In this document: in pieces, positions 43,118 to 55,507 of the stretch | How the letters are laid out: each line of letters starts with the position of its first letter | Numbering within the stretch: the stretch's first letter is position 1 | DNA from: Cladopsammia gracilis | Taxonomy: Eukaryota > Cnidaria > Anthozoa > Scleractinia > Dendrophylliidae | DNA: 64,000 nucleotides | NCBI GenBank assembly: GCA_022457155.1 | Contig: JAJGOT010000419.1 | Coordinates: 413,001-477,000 of the forward strand | Direction of reading: 5' to 3' | Made by a program: the position numbers and the translations under genes | Notes under the pieces: generated by a model | What the model was told of the DNA's origin: nothing | Database searches by the model: none | What the model saw: only the letters and a program-made list of their open reading frames with translations

Positions 43118-44034
43118 GGGCCAAAACTTATTTCAATGTTCGTTACAGCTTAGAAGCAAGGCTGCTACATTTTATTGTACTATTTGAAGCAAATACGACT
43201 AATGCAAATGCACTGCTTTACGGCCAAGGAAGCGACGCTCAAAATGCACGTGGTCACACATGCACTACGAGCAGCATTTTGAAAATTGTTTTAATTCAGC
43301 TTACTGGAAAAAACTTAAAAAGAATGTAGTTTGAAACCATTTCTCACCTTTGGTTGAACTTGTTGAAAGTTTTCTTTCTTTGTTTCATCTCTTCGGTTCC
43401 CCTCGTACGGTTTCAAATAGGCCATTTCCGAGTTGCCTTTAGCCTCTCTATCAAAGCGAGGCTAGGTGCGAAACCATTCATATGAAAATGAGTTTTCATT
43501 CACATGCAAATAAAACGTATTTGCATGTGGATGAAAACTCATTTTCATATGAAAGGTTTCGCGCCTAGCCTCGCTTTGATAGGGAGGCTAAAGGAAACTC
43601 GGAAATGGCTTATTCCCCAGTATGAGAAGAAATAAAAAATATTTTAGTTTTGGGACAAAATTGTAACAATATATCCTTTTAAATCAGTACTCACCTTCGG
43701 TTGTTCTCGTACGCGTTTCAAGTTTGAAGACTTCTTTTCTCGCTTCATCTCTGTCTTGTCCGTCGTGCGACTCCCAGCTCCTTTAAGACAGCAACGACAT
43801 CCGAACTTCTCGGTGTCCTCGCTCAACTGCAACTTGCTTGGTTTGTGACACGTTCTGCAAGTGACATGAATATGGATTAGGAACTAAGAAGCCAATCACT
43901 GACAAGCACGCTACAGATTTGACGCGATTCTATTGTGCACGCTTTTTCAGTGAGCGAATCCTAAATCGCGAAAAACGGACTTTACACGTGTCAACTTAAT
44001 GATTTTGTTTTTGTGACTGCAAAAGTTCGCTTTA
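43118..44034. repeat. Dispersed exon-bearing repeat, copy 3, cut by a TTAA element
   Basis: Matches copies 1 and 2 from GGGGCCAAAACTTATTTCAA. Here the minus-strand Cys motif is unbroken: VTCRTCHKPSKLQLSEDTEK continues into FGCRCCLKGAGSR, giving a CxxC...CxCC pattern that copies 1 and 2 interrupt with TAG. It is interrupted by a MITE at 43420 and ends where a GGTGGCTCC element begins, exactly at the TTAA of copy 1 (GTTCGCTTAA). Confidence 0.75.
43420..43610. mobile_element. Near-perfect hairpin MITE (ends GGCCATTTCCGAGTT)
   Basis: About 190 bases, almost wholly palindromic: GCCATTTCCGAGTT...AACTCGGAAATGGC outside and CATATGAAAATGAGTTTTCAT/inverse inside. Absent at the matching site in copies 1 and 2, giving an empty site with TA. 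Confidence 0.9.
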
Positions 44035-45160
44035 GGTGGCTCCGTTGTTATTTCGGGCGCACTTGTCTATGACAAACTTTGTCTCATAACTTTTCCGGCT
44101 CTAAAGCGATGCTTCTAAAACTTTGCGAAAACGTAAAGCTATTATCTAGCAATAATACGACAGAATTCGATTTTCATGGGAAAAAATATATTTAGTGATA
44201 ATCGGGCTTAAATGAACTCCACTTTTTGAACAAAATCGCACCCTGTGAAAAATTTTGCTGTTATATTTTTGTTAAATTTCTGGAATCAGCTTACATTGAC
44301 TTAATACATACCCTTACCAAGTTTCAGCAAAATCGTTGGAGCAGAAATGCGGAAGAATTAACGCCATCAAAATTTAGCCCTAAAATTCTCTTAAAAGTTT
44401 AAATACTTCATGCTCTTTGACAAAACAATCTACGAACCCAAATTTCTGGTAGAAGCCTTCCCAATGCTTGCTAAATCTGAATTATAAGCCGATTGCAAAT
44501 CGTGCGAACCGTTAAAAAGTATTCACTAGTTCTGTAAATATCATAAAATGCTCCAAAACCAGCTCAAATCTCCAATGCTGCGTTTTCCGTCATTTTTCGA
44601 AAATTATCCTGCAGTCTGGTGTCAAACTCCTTCCACATAAATTTTAAGGTACTGCAATACTTCTACATCGATCGTCTTTTGCTTAGAAGGGCTTGCAATT
44701 GGAGAAATAGTTGTTGGGACTATAAGCTACTCCACATCTGAGCTCAGGCGAAACTGACAAGCAGTTTTCAGAGTTTTGTTTATGAATAAGAAATGAGCAC
44801 GTGTAGAATTTATTCTAAGAATTCGCACCTTAGTTAGGGGGCGTACTTGATATGCGCGCGTAGTCAGCGTAGTCCCCGCATTTAAAAACATTAGAAACTT
44901 CTAATGGAGCGTACATGCTCCCTCCCCTCCTGGGGTAACTAGCGCGCATATTTCGTTCGCCCCCCCCCCCTTATAAAGGTGCGTATTCTTAGAATAAATT
45001 CCACATATGGTCATTTCGTATTCATAAACAAAACTCTGAAAACTGCTCGTCAGCTTCGCCTGAGCTCAGATGCGGAGCAACTTGTAAAAAACAACTATTC
45101 TCCAATTGCAAGCCCTTCTAAGCAAAAAAAAAAAAAGATCGATGTAAAAGTATTGCCGCA
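44033..45160. mobile_element. GGTGGCTCC-type fold-back element truncated by minisatellite array 2
   Basis: The left end (TTAGGTGGCTCCG) lies at the former TTAA. An inverted pair (44645-44830 with 44978-45155; for example CTTAGAAGGGCTTGCAATTG and its inverse) surrounds a loop with a C run. The remainder of the right arm and the right end are missing, and the 34-bp array starts at that point. Confidence 0.65.
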
Positions 45161-46392
45161 CTGGTCACTGGTAGCACTCGTTCATTACAAGTCACTGGTC
45201 ACTGGTGGCACTCGTTCATCACTGGTCACTGGTCACTGGTGGCACTCGTTCATTACTGGTCACTGGTCACTGGTGGCACTCGCTCATTACTGGTCACTAG
45301 TCACCGGTGGCACTCGTTCTTTACTGGTCACTGGTCACTAGTGGCACTCGTTCATCACTGGTCACTGGTCACTGGTGGCACTCGTTCATCACTGGTCACT
45401 GGTCACTGGTGGCACTCGTTCATTACTGGTCACTGGTCACTGGTGGCACTCGTTCATCACTAGTCACTAGTCACTGGTGGCACTCGTTCATCACTGGTCA
45501 CTGGTCATTAGTGGCACTCGTTCATTACTGGTCACTGGTCACTAGTGGCACTCGTTCATTACTGGTCAATAGTCACTGGTGGCACTCGTTCATCACTGGT
45601 CACTGGTCACTGGTGGCACTCGTTCATTGCTGCTCACTGGTCACTGATGGCACTCGTTCACTACTGGTCACTGGTCACGGGTCACTGGTCACTGGTGGCA
45701 CTCGTTCATCACTAGTCACTAGTCACTGGTGGCACTCGTTCATTACTGGTCACTGGTCACTGGTGACACTCGTTCATCACTGGTCACTGGTCACTGGTGG
45801 CACTCGTTCATTACTGGTCACTGGTGGCACTCGTTCATCACTAGTAACTAGTCACTGGTGGCACTCGTTCATCACTGGTCACTGGTCACTGGTGGCACTC
45901 GTTCATTACTGGTCACTAGTCACTGGTGGCACTCGTTCATTACTGGTCACTGGTCACTGGTGGCACTCGTTCATTACTGGTCACTGATCACTGGTGGCAC
46001 TAGTTGATCACTGGTCACTGGTGGCACTCGTTGATCACTGGTCACTGGTCACTGGTCACTAGTGGCACTCGTTCATCACTGGTCACTGGTCACTGGTGGC
46101 ACTCGTTCATTACTGCTCACTGGTCACTGGTGGCACTCGTTCACTACTGGTCACTGGTCACTGGTGGCACTCGCTCATTACTGGTCACTGGTCACTGGTG
46201 ACACTCGTTCATCACTGGTCACTGGTCACTGGTGGCACTCATTCATTACTGATCACTGGTCACTGGTGGCACTCGTTCATTACTGGCCACTGGTCACTGG
46301 TGGCACTCGTTCATTACTGGTCACTGGTCACTGGTTACTGGTCACTGGTGACACTCGTTCATTACTGGTCACTGGTGACACTCGTTCATTAC
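45161..46392. repeat. 34-bp minisatellite array 2 (~36 units)
   Basis: Same unit as array 1 but with more CTAGTCACT and TCACT variants, so it evolved separately. It is again readable without stops in + frames for up to 226 codons. The right flank (46400-46560) matches the array-free copy at 37500-37660. Confidence 0.95.
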
Positions 46393-48277
46393 GCTTCACG
46401 TATACACAGAGTTAAGAAGGAGGCTGGTTTTCCTGTGGTCAAAGACGATCTCTATATATAAAATAGCTGGACTTCCTACTCTGTGATTGATAGTAATTTT
46501 GTAAAATAGAGTCCTCAATGGATTTATTCTGCTATGTGATTTTATTGACACTTGACGCTGGTTGTCGCATATGTTTTGGCTCAAATAGGCCAACTTTGAG
46601 GTAAGAACAAAAATAGATTGCGCGCTTGACAATAACTTAAATTAGAAAATTATGAATCAGTGGAATATGGACTTCAATATTTTAGTATAAAAACGGGGTT
46701 CATAGGCACTTTAATAAAGTTTATTTATGAGCTTTTTCAGTTAAACACAGATCAAGCACCAAACACCTTGGCCACTCTGTCTAGTAAGGTGCTATCATAC
46801 AGTCTATGTGTGCAGAAAGACACCCTGTTTAAGACGCTAAATAGTGAAATAAGACGCAAGACCCTGAAAATCATACCCTGTTGGGCGGCACATACCCGTT
46901 TAGGGGGAGAACCATTGCTTTTTTGGTCATGTATTGTACTCTATACGTAGATTGTACCGAAAAGTGTGTTACTGAGAAAGCTGTCAGAACTATTGTAGTG
47001 TGGCAAACGTAGTGCTGCAAGACAGCGAGGATATAACAAGCAAAAAAGTTTGCAAATTACCAACACCTAACTGGGCAGAAAGTGGTAGCGTAGAAGCCGA
47101 TTACAAATAGCTTGTAAATAGGACCTTCGTGCTTACGGTCGGGTGCTTCGAGGTCTGGTGTCTGCCTTGAGGGTGGAAGGAGGATAATAAACACGGATTA
47201 GCGTGTCTAAGTACAAAATTAATAAGGAATATCAATGGTTTAAACATCCAATACAAAGATGTCGAACTAAATAGTAACATTATACTCATAATTAGACTTG
47301 TATTTTACTACACTTTGTATTTTGTACATGACTGTAATGCAATGTGTTATAGTATTGTAATTTAGATGTGAGTAATTTCCAATAAAAAAAAATAAAGATG
47401 TTTTTAAAGAAATAGCGAAAAGCGAGAAAAGAAACAAATTCATCTTCTATTCACCTTCAGTCCATTAATTTAGCAAAGAAATATTTGTCTGTCCGTTCCA
47501 ACTTTCAAAAAGGCCAGATCGGAATCTGCATACGTAAGGTGCAAGAAGATATTCGTCTTTGTTCCTTCATTATTTTTCTGTGATCACTGAATGCCAGATC
47601 AGGTTCGTTGTCCCCTGCTCAGTGTGGTTCAGTGATATGATCCAGCCAGCTCTATAATCGTGTTTTCAACAACGGGGGGGGGGGGGGGGGGGGTATTTTT
47701 GGTGCTATGGCTATGGTAGGGTTGCAAAATGCAGCTGAACGTGGTCTGTTACAGGGTTAGGGTTTCAGAGTCCCAGTGGCACACTACCACTAAAAAATGT
47801 ACAGATTACCTCCCCCCCCGGCCCCCGGCACAAAATACATAATTCATGAGATGACAAATAAAATAATGAAGGAAATTTTACGTCAAATTGACTTTTCTAA
47901 CATCTCGCCATAGGATATAGGATCGTTCAGTGGATCGGCCTTTTTGCTTTTTGCCAACTAGATATTTTTAAAATTATTTAATTGCTTTGCGTTTTAAAAC
48001 AAGAACTATTGTACCTTCACCGTGTAGGATTACGGTGTTTTGTTTTTGTTGTGACTGATTTTTTTATGACATACATACATAACTTTATTTAACCTCGAAT
48101 TTTTAGAGTAGCTCTATTAAAAACCATGAACCTGACTTGTTAATAAAAAAATGTTTTCAAAACTAATAATATTGGGAACTGTCCAGCTTTATACTGAAAA
48201 ACTATCTTTCCTATTTGGGCTAAGTACCTTAAAAATAAGGCCAGTATGGCTGTCAACACGGGATTTACTAATTCTGA
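46393..48277. other. Non-coding spacer with G/C runs
   Basis: The first ~170 bases are the repeat flank shared with 37500. The rest is AT-rich with a G run (47676-47693) and C-rich stretch (47812-47828). A 96-codon ORF at 46660 has no recognisable domain. Confidence 0.45.
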
Positions 48278-48719
48278 TACCGTATTTATTCGATTAAGCG
48301 CCCAATCTCGAATAAACGCCCACCTCGAATAAGCGCCCACCCTGTAGGCAGGAAAAGTTAATAAGCGCCCAGCCTTGAATAAGCGCCCACCCCACCCCTC
48401 TAGGAGGCAGCACCAGAGAGTTTGCTAATTGATCTTAGTGACAATGAGATTGAAATTGACTAGGTACTACTAAGAGACTTCCCCGAAGACCGAGTTTTCC
48501 GAAGTATTTTAAAGAAACTTTCAATGAACAGTTAAAATTCTGCTTTGGTTTTGTTATTATTTTATTGTTTTGTTGCAAAATAAACTTACTACTTGCTGAA
48601 AATGGTGAAAATTTAATAAGCGCCCAGCCTCTATTAAGCGCCCACCTCGAATAAGCACCCACTCTCAAGGTCCAAAAATCTAATAAGCGCCCGGGGCGTT
48701 TAATCCAATAAATACGGTA
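48278..48719. mobile_element. Inverted-repeat element with internal AATAAGCGCCCACC repeats
   Basis: Ends TACCGTATTTATTCGATTAAG and ...TAATCCAATAAATACGGTA. Both sides are made of several AATAAGCGCCCA(C/G)C units. Non-coding. Related units sit at 38380-38480. Confidence 0.75.
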
Positions 48720-48954
48720 GCTCGTTTCTGAAGCAAGACGAAGTGATGTAAGTTTGTGGGGTAAGTTGACCTTCCACGATAAATGCTCGTCCAAGATAAC
48801 TCTTAAAAAAATAAGATAAATTCTAAGGCACCTAAAACTTTACAAAGTTCATTAAAATTATTCCCGATCTGTCACAAACAAATGCACAAATATTTCTAGC
48901 TGGATTTTTGAAAACCATGCCTCTCTGAGTCTGGGAGTGTATTTCTCCTTGATA

Positions 48955-49165
48955 TCGAGCGTCAATTCGCAAGAGCTCGAACTCCAAATAATACTTTGAT
49001 TGGTTTTACTATTTCAACAAGTTTGAAGTATAACTCACTTAACCCCTGCTTTCACATTCGTGATCATCAATTGCTACTGGCATGCATCCATTCAACTTTT
49101 CCTCTTCTTTCCGCACTGCGTCGGCGTGCCCGACACGCTATATTGCTGCCACTGCATCGAAGTCT
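48955..49165. repeat. Block shared with 49870-50070 and 57628-57830
   Basis: Contains CGTCAATTCGCAAGAGCTC, GTGATCATCAATTGCT and CTTTCCGCACTGCGTCGGCGT. The second copy lies in intron 1 of the Pax pseudogene and the third in intron 1 of the intact Pax gene. This first copy lies upstream of pseudo-exon 1. Confidence 0.7.
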
Positions 49166-51044
49166 CGAAGATCCACCGCACTGTGCCGACGACAGTTGCG
49201 AACGTTTTCCGAATAAATACGGAAAGTTCCGAGTTCCCCACCTAGACATACCAAATGAACCAACTTAACACAGTAAAGCCATCTAAAGAGATATCCGGTA
49301 TCTATTGGGAAGGAATATTGCTCGAAAATGGAAGATCCGTCTTGTCAAGCTGAAGGTATGGACAATGATTAAGGTTTACCTAAATTGCAGCATTTCTCAA
49401 CAATCTAGTCACGCCCGCGTTAATGATAAGAATCACTTTCGACATCAAATGCCAAGAACAGTGGTCTGAATACCTGAAAGCAAAAATCTTCTTCACAGCA
49501 ATAATAATTAATGCCTGTACCGTGAATCATTTTGCTGCAATTTCTCTTCTTTCTCTTCCGATCGCTCGGTTTAAAATGTGTTCAGCTACATGTTCTTATA
49601 CTATCGAAGATTAATAAGTTCATTGTACAATCATCATGAGTAAATTACATACTGTGTGAGCTAAATTGACAAAGAACTAAATGGCTGATTCAAATGATGC
49701 GACTCGCATAAGACTATCTTTTTATTGTACAGTATGATAATAATGTTTTTATTGTACAGTATGATGAATATTTGATTATTTAAGTTCGCACTTGATACTG
49801 ATGCCAAGAGAAAAGTCAGAACCGGCGTACTTAAAATGTTGAAATAAAAAACTTGGTATTTTGGCTTTCTGGCAGTCGTATCTCGAACGTCAATTCGCAA
49901 GAGCTCAGATCTCCAAATATTACTTTGATTTGTTTTGCTGTTTGTTTGAGGTATATTTCACCGAACCCCCGATTTCACTTTGATTTCGTGATCATCAATT
50001 GCTTCTGGCATGTCCTCTTCTTTCCGCACTGCGTCGGCGTACTCTACACGCTATATCACCAACACTGCATATGAGACCACTTTAAAACCATGAAAATGTT
50101 ATTAAGCTATTAAACAGGCTGATTTGTCGGAACGATATCGACATTCCCTTAACAAAAGCCGGAAAAAATAAACAGTCAATTAACTATGGAGCTTGCTGAA
50201 TTAGCAAACTCACTGTATAGCAAAAGTATCGGAAAACTGGCTCAATCCAACCTGGAGGAGAACGTGTAGGCAGACCCCGAGTTATCTGCACTCTTCAGTC
50301 TCTTCATACAGCAAATAACATCGGACAGTACACAAAAGAATAACCAGGGATCTATTCCGGCATGATGTGAGATAGGAGATCACGTTGTACAAGGAAACAT
50401 CGACAGGCATCTGCAGCTTAGAAGACATTCCTTCTTCGAATTCCTAAACGGATCACAGCGTCTGCAGAACTGAGGAGATGAGAAACCGAGTGGCTAGCTA
50501 AATTCCCACACAAAACATTTATTCATTTACAAAACATTTATTAACAATTTTCATCTACTGCCAGCTACCTGATAATAGAAATGTCTTTCACTCAGTAAAT
50601 CGTCGGACCATTTTTTTAATCTTTTTTAGATGAACATGTTAAATACGATAGGTTGTTTTGCAACTGCTTTTATGATCCTCTGAAGGCGGTTCAAATTAAG
50701 GTTAGTCAGTCTACTGTAGACACGGACTGCGTGTACGCTGAAGTGACTTATACAGCTATACAGTGGGATATTATTCGATGGTTTAAGTGATAATACGCGC
50801 GCATATTTTTCGAGTTGCGAGAAAAAATGCGAGCAATGAGTAAAATGTCCGCCCTTCTTGTCTCTTAAACCACCAAATAATGATTTGTTATTCGACTGGA
50901 ATTCTTTTATTTATAATAGCTTCTGTGTCTTTAAAGATCTTTAAACCGGGACACTAAGTGTAATACGGCAATCTACTCATTGTGCAATCCGCTCGGATAT
51001 TCAGTTTCCCTTATAACGTTAAATGTCGTCACAGTTGAATAATA

Positions 51045-51412
51045 GAGAGCTTAAGCAACTACGACGGCAACGCCATGGAAAACGTCACTTGGAAAAAGGA
51101 TTCGCGCTTTTTTAAACTACTTTGCAGCTGTTCCAATTTGTTTAGTTTGTCTCATGTGTCTGGATTGTCTAGGAGCTAAATTTGAAGGAATGGCTTACCA
51201 GTTCAAATGGAGAAAGGAAAATTATAACCATCGCGTGTTCACGTTCTCCACAAAACCTATAATTTGATCATTTGACGTTGTTGTTTTGCAGAGAACGGCA
51301 ACGTAATGTACAAAAATGTAAAACGCACGTGCAGAGGCATTGTTTTCGCTCATTAAACCTATTGTTTTGTGCCGTTCTCGCTGCCTTCACCGTTGTGGTT
51401 GCTTAAGCTCCC
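51045..51412. mobile_element. MITE (ends GAGAGCTTAAGCAAC) inside the Pax pseudogene
   Basis: Inverted ends GAGCTTAAGCAACTACGACGG and ...CCGTTGTGGTTGCTTAAGCTC. The interior has further inverted motifs (AACGTCAC/GTTCTC). Non-coding, ~370 bases, TA-rich flank. Confidence 0.75.
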
Positions 51413-51446
51413 TAATAAATGATTTTATCTCCTAGACTACTGGTAT

Positions 51447-51483
51447 CAACAACGACAACAACAACAACGACAACAACAACAAC
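51447..51483. repeat. (CAA)n microsatellite
   Basis: Simple CAACAACAACGAC-type run with few interruptions. Confidence 0.85.
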
Positions 51484-52469
51484 TTTATTACAATTATTAT
51501 TACAATTACAATTACAATTAATAAATTTTTAACTATAAAAAATTGCGACAAAACATTTCTTAAAAACATAAAATTTTAAAAAAGCTAAAAAGCTGACGAC
51601 GTTTCGAAGTTACCGTAACGTCATTATCAAGTCAAAAATATATAAAAACTAGGTTCTATAAATACTAAGACGAACAATAAATGATGTTAACAAACTCATT
51701 AATAATTCATGACTATTTTGTCCAATCCGATGCTCCTCTCTAGTCACGAGGAAAGCACTCTTTACCACATAAAATACGCTTGAAACTAAAAAGCCCGGTA
51801 ATGGAGTATAATAGAAAAACAATGGCATACAAATGAACCTTGCATTATCTATCAATATTCATATATAATGCCACATGTGATATTATATAATGCTTCAAGT
51901 TTATATACAGTAGGAATTAAATACTGAGAACCTGAACAATTAATTTCAATAAACACATTTATTTTTTGCTAACTTAAAAATGAAAAGTACAATTATTGAA
52001 TACTGAGCCCGACATAACAACTTTGATGTAAGAATAATTTTACAAAGAGTACAAAAATTAGATATTTTACACTACGTAATTATTTGTTAAAATAGTCGAA
52101 TCAATTAAATACTTTACATTTAGTTTGAAGAGCTGAGGTGTTGTATTTGAATTAAGGTATCGACTTTAACATAGTCGGCGTCCCTATCTAGAAGAGCATC
52201 GAATAAAAATTCACGAATTTTTCTCTTAAAGAGAGATTATTGTGTCATTAAAACTGCATGTGCACCTCTATTAAAGCTACAAGTAAAAGAGTCATAATCT
52301 TCGATAAGCATTGCTTTACCGAGATTCACTAGTAATATAGTGCCAGTTTGTTCTAAACACTGAAAAATTATATTGCAGCATTACCTTTGCACTTTTATAT
52401 TCTGACGTTTCGATGATGTTGCTGAGAAGCAGTAGTTTCCTATGGTGCTGCCTTCATTATGGGTGTTGT

Positions 52470-52990
52470 AACTTTTGAGTCTGTGGATATCGATGTGATT
52501 ATTTTACTGTGATACTCTTGATTATGCTCTGCCATATATATTGAATTGGTGAATAAAATCCTCAAGTATAGCTATATAAATGGCCGGAAACGATTGAGCA
52601 GAACTTTCATGTGGTACCATTTAATATGTTGTGCAATATACATGCTCTTGAATTTGTGAATGAAATCCTCAAGTGAGGCCGCCATTCAAAGGTAAGCTGT
52701 AGAGCCGCAGCACTTGCCTGTGGTACTATTTATTATGCTGCGCAATATGCTGTTGTTGAATTTGTGAATGAAACCCTCAAGTGTGACCATTCAGATGAAG
52801 CTGTGGATCGAGCAGTAATTTTCTATGTGCTGCCTTTGTTGTAAGCCGTCTGCAGTCGTATCCCTTGAGTCCGATCCGAGGAGGGAATTATTTTGGTTCT
52901 TTTCGTGTGGTACTTTAGAGTTTCTAATGCTCTACATTGTGCTTGTATAAAACTTTTGAATCTGTAAAAGAAATCATTGAGGTTGTTCAC
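52470..52990. repeat. Diverged ~110-bp repeats with GTGAATGAAATCCTCAAGTG core
   Basis: Three to four units share TGTGAATGAAATCCTCAAG, a GTGGTACCATTTA-like stretch and TATGCTGTGCAATATGCT. One related unit is at 60455 in intron 2 of the intact Pax gene, consistent with this lying in the duplicated Pax intron. Confidence 0.55.
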
Positions 52991-53028
52991 TGAAATGTAG
53001 CAGGCATGGTACTGTATTATGGTTTACA

Positions 53029-53403
53029 ATGTTAATGTATCTCAATAGACTTTTTCGGATAAACAAACAGGGTCACGAAATACTGCAGTGTTTGTATGAG
53101 AAAACACAATCCGATGTCAAATATTATAAGTTTTCTTCGAATTTGATATCTGGAAAATTTATGAATGGTAAACTTGCGATACTGGGTAAAACATTTTTGT
53201 GTTACAATTTGAGCGATGTACCTGCGCTAGAAAGTGTGCAATCACGTTTCAAAACACGACTGCACTTTAGTTGTAGCATAGTGGTGGGATATTGGGCGAA
53301 AAAAAAAAAAACCGGCGAACTTTGCTCACCGACTTTTCTTCGCGAGTTTAGGCCTGTTCGCAGGCTACATAGGTACATAAATAAAATTTCAACAGATAAA
53401 TAA
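53029..53403 (+). repeat. Dispersed ~150-bp segment with 124-codon ORF
   Basis: 53060-53210 matches the reverse complement of 17925-18080 at DNA level and in translation (SGKFMNGKLAIL versus SGKFIKGKLKIL). The ORF passes through a poly-A tract and the match covers only part of it, so I treat it as a repeat and not a gene. Confidence 0.45.
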
Positions 53404-54860
53404 TTAGCCTGCTTAGCTGGCGGTTTTGCTTCGCAGGATAATAAATAACTTTTTATCTAGGTTCTCAAATTCGCCATTTTAAATATTATTTAACATCGGA
53501 TTTCGTTCTTATTTTTCCATACAAACACTGTATTTCATAACTTGTTTGCCCCACTTTCAAAATTAAATGGCGGATTTTATACGAAAAGGTCTGAATTAGC
53601 GAGGTTTTCTGGGTCTTTACGAGACAAGAACAGATTCGTATCATTATTCAATTCGCCACGTGTAAATAAATTTTTATTAATTTTTCCTTACACATCATAG
53701 TTTCCTCTAAACAAGTTGTCTTCTGTTAATCTTGACGGAAGATTATAAGATTAGTGCAAAATTCCCGAAATGCCAGAAATATGTTTGGTCTACTAAATCG
53801 GTCGTTCTCATTGTTACACGAAGTTAGTTGGTTAAGTAGACAAAGAATTAAAAAAAACATTTATAACATCCACTCCTCTTTCAGTGTTTTTTTTTCTTAT
53901 GCTCTTGTCCACTTTGGAGCCTGGAAGAGACTTAAATAGAATAACTTACGTCTAGCTCAAATAAGAATCACGTTTTGCACTGTTTAAGTAGTATACACCG
54001 AAAGCAAAGTGTGTATATCTCAGTTGACGGAAATACTGCTGCCCTTTATAGCCAATTTGAAAACCACATCATTAATCCAAATTAAATATTTCTGTCTCTT
54101 CGTAGTTGGTAAAAAAAAAAAACAAAAACAAAACGGCGGCACGTTTGAGTCAAGTGGTCCCGACGCTTTCGTGCTTCACGTTCGCACGAAGCTGCAGCTG
54201 TTTCCGGCTAAAAACGGAAAAAATAAATCTTTTATCCAATGACCTTTCAACTATGTATTGTAGCCTTCGTCGTCTGCGTGTTTACGCATACGTTTAATGT
54301 CACGTAAACCATAATTTTGTAATTGGCTGAGAAAACCCCACGAGTCGTTAAAATAGAAAACAAACCTTGATACCGAATACGAAATAACACTAAATAGTGG
54401 GCAGCTGTTGACGAAAATGTTTTACACTCGATTCATAGTCGCAGTAACTGTTACACAACACTGATTTAGAAAGCGTGTGAGCGGTTATGTATTTCAATCA
54501 ATCTACTGTACATTCGGGATACCTATTTATAGATATAGGTCCCTTAACTCCTTGTTACTCATCATCACTGACTTATCTTACTTAGACCTCCGTCCCCGGC
54601 CTTCCTCATATTAGGAACTACAGTATTGTGATCTTTTTCTTAGTTTTTTCTTAGTTCCACGAGTTTCAAATTTAAAGTTATCCTCAGTCGAACAGATACC
54701 AAAGATAACCAGTCGCCCGGGACCAGTCGTTTCGCACCAACAATAGTCGATTCATACCCAATCGACTATGATGACATTTTAATATGGATGCTTGCATTTT
54801 AATCCCGGGATTTTAATATGGATGCTTGAAACGTTAATACAAATGTCGTATTATATCAGT
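53404..54860. other. Non-coding region within the Pax pseudogene
   Basis: AT-rich, without recognisable exons, RNA genes or transposon ends. Confidence 0.45.
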
Positions 54861-55371
54861 ATTATTACAGTGGATCCCCAACGAACACCGTCCGGATCTT
54901 CTCTATTTTATGTTGACTACTCCAACCGAATTTTGACATTCTTTGGGTTTGGTTCGGTCATGTATTTCTTGTCAAGCCCACACAATCTCTGCGTAGAAGA
55001 CTAATGCAAACATTCCACTTTGTCAAGCCGAGTACTGAGGTAAAGGGAAGAATGGGATTTTTAGGGATTTTAATTTTTACTATTCAGTATCTGATTTACA
55101 GTTTATTGTGTTAATTATCGATGTTATAACACACGGCGCAAACGCTTTATGGCTTTTAAACCTATCGTGTATTGTATCGGAAGGCACACGATCCATGAAG
55201 CGAATCTCAGCACAGAGGAATGAATTAAAGTGCAACTTACCCTATTTTTTTCTTTTGCTAAATAAAATCTCCTGTTTGTTCTGATTACTTGTGAGAAAAA
55301 TTATCGTAATTGATTAATCCCCGCGTTTCTCCAGCTGTTTGCTGAGTTAGGTGCTTCTGCCCCATGACCGA

Positions 55372-55507
55372 TAGCCTGTTCCAGGCTCCGAGATAGTGGG
55401 GAACGCGCGAAGTAAAAAAAAAAGGAAAAACTCGCGGGGGAACTTTTTTTTTCCTTTTTTTTTTTACTAAGCGCGTTCCCCACCATCTCGTAGCCTGAAA
55501 CAGGCTA
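55372..55507. mobile_element. Hairpin MITE (ends TAGCCTGTTCCAGGCT)
   Basis: 136 bases, palindromic: TAGCCTGTTCCAGGCTCCGA and TCGTAGCCTGAAACAGGCTA at the ends, GTGGGGAACGCGC/GCGCGTTCCCCAC inside, and poly-A/poly-T near the tip. It marks the boundary between decayed and intact Pax units. Confidence 0.85.

Larger units (their letters stand above)
49328..55245 (+). pseudogene. Decayed tandem duplicate of the PaxD-like gene
   Basis: Three pieces match the intact gene in order. Pseudo-exon 1 (49328-49355) is 28 bases like the real one, starts ATG, ends GAAG before a GT donor, and its flanks match too. The paired-box relic (50174-50510) keeps NQLGG- and SKY..TGSIQPGG-like stretches (AAAACTGGCTCAATCCAACC) but has lost ~100 bases between them and carries stops and frameshifts. 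The end of the homeobox exon (55156-55245) keeps GGCACACGATCCATGAA. The first homeobox exon is not found. No functional protein is possible. Confidence 0.85.

Noticed and set aside
54850..55000. Possible relic of the first homeobox exon in the Pax pseudogene
   Set aside because: Only a weak match to sequence downstream of that exon (GGTTCGGTC...TTTTGTCA-like); no homeobox codons can be aligned by eye.
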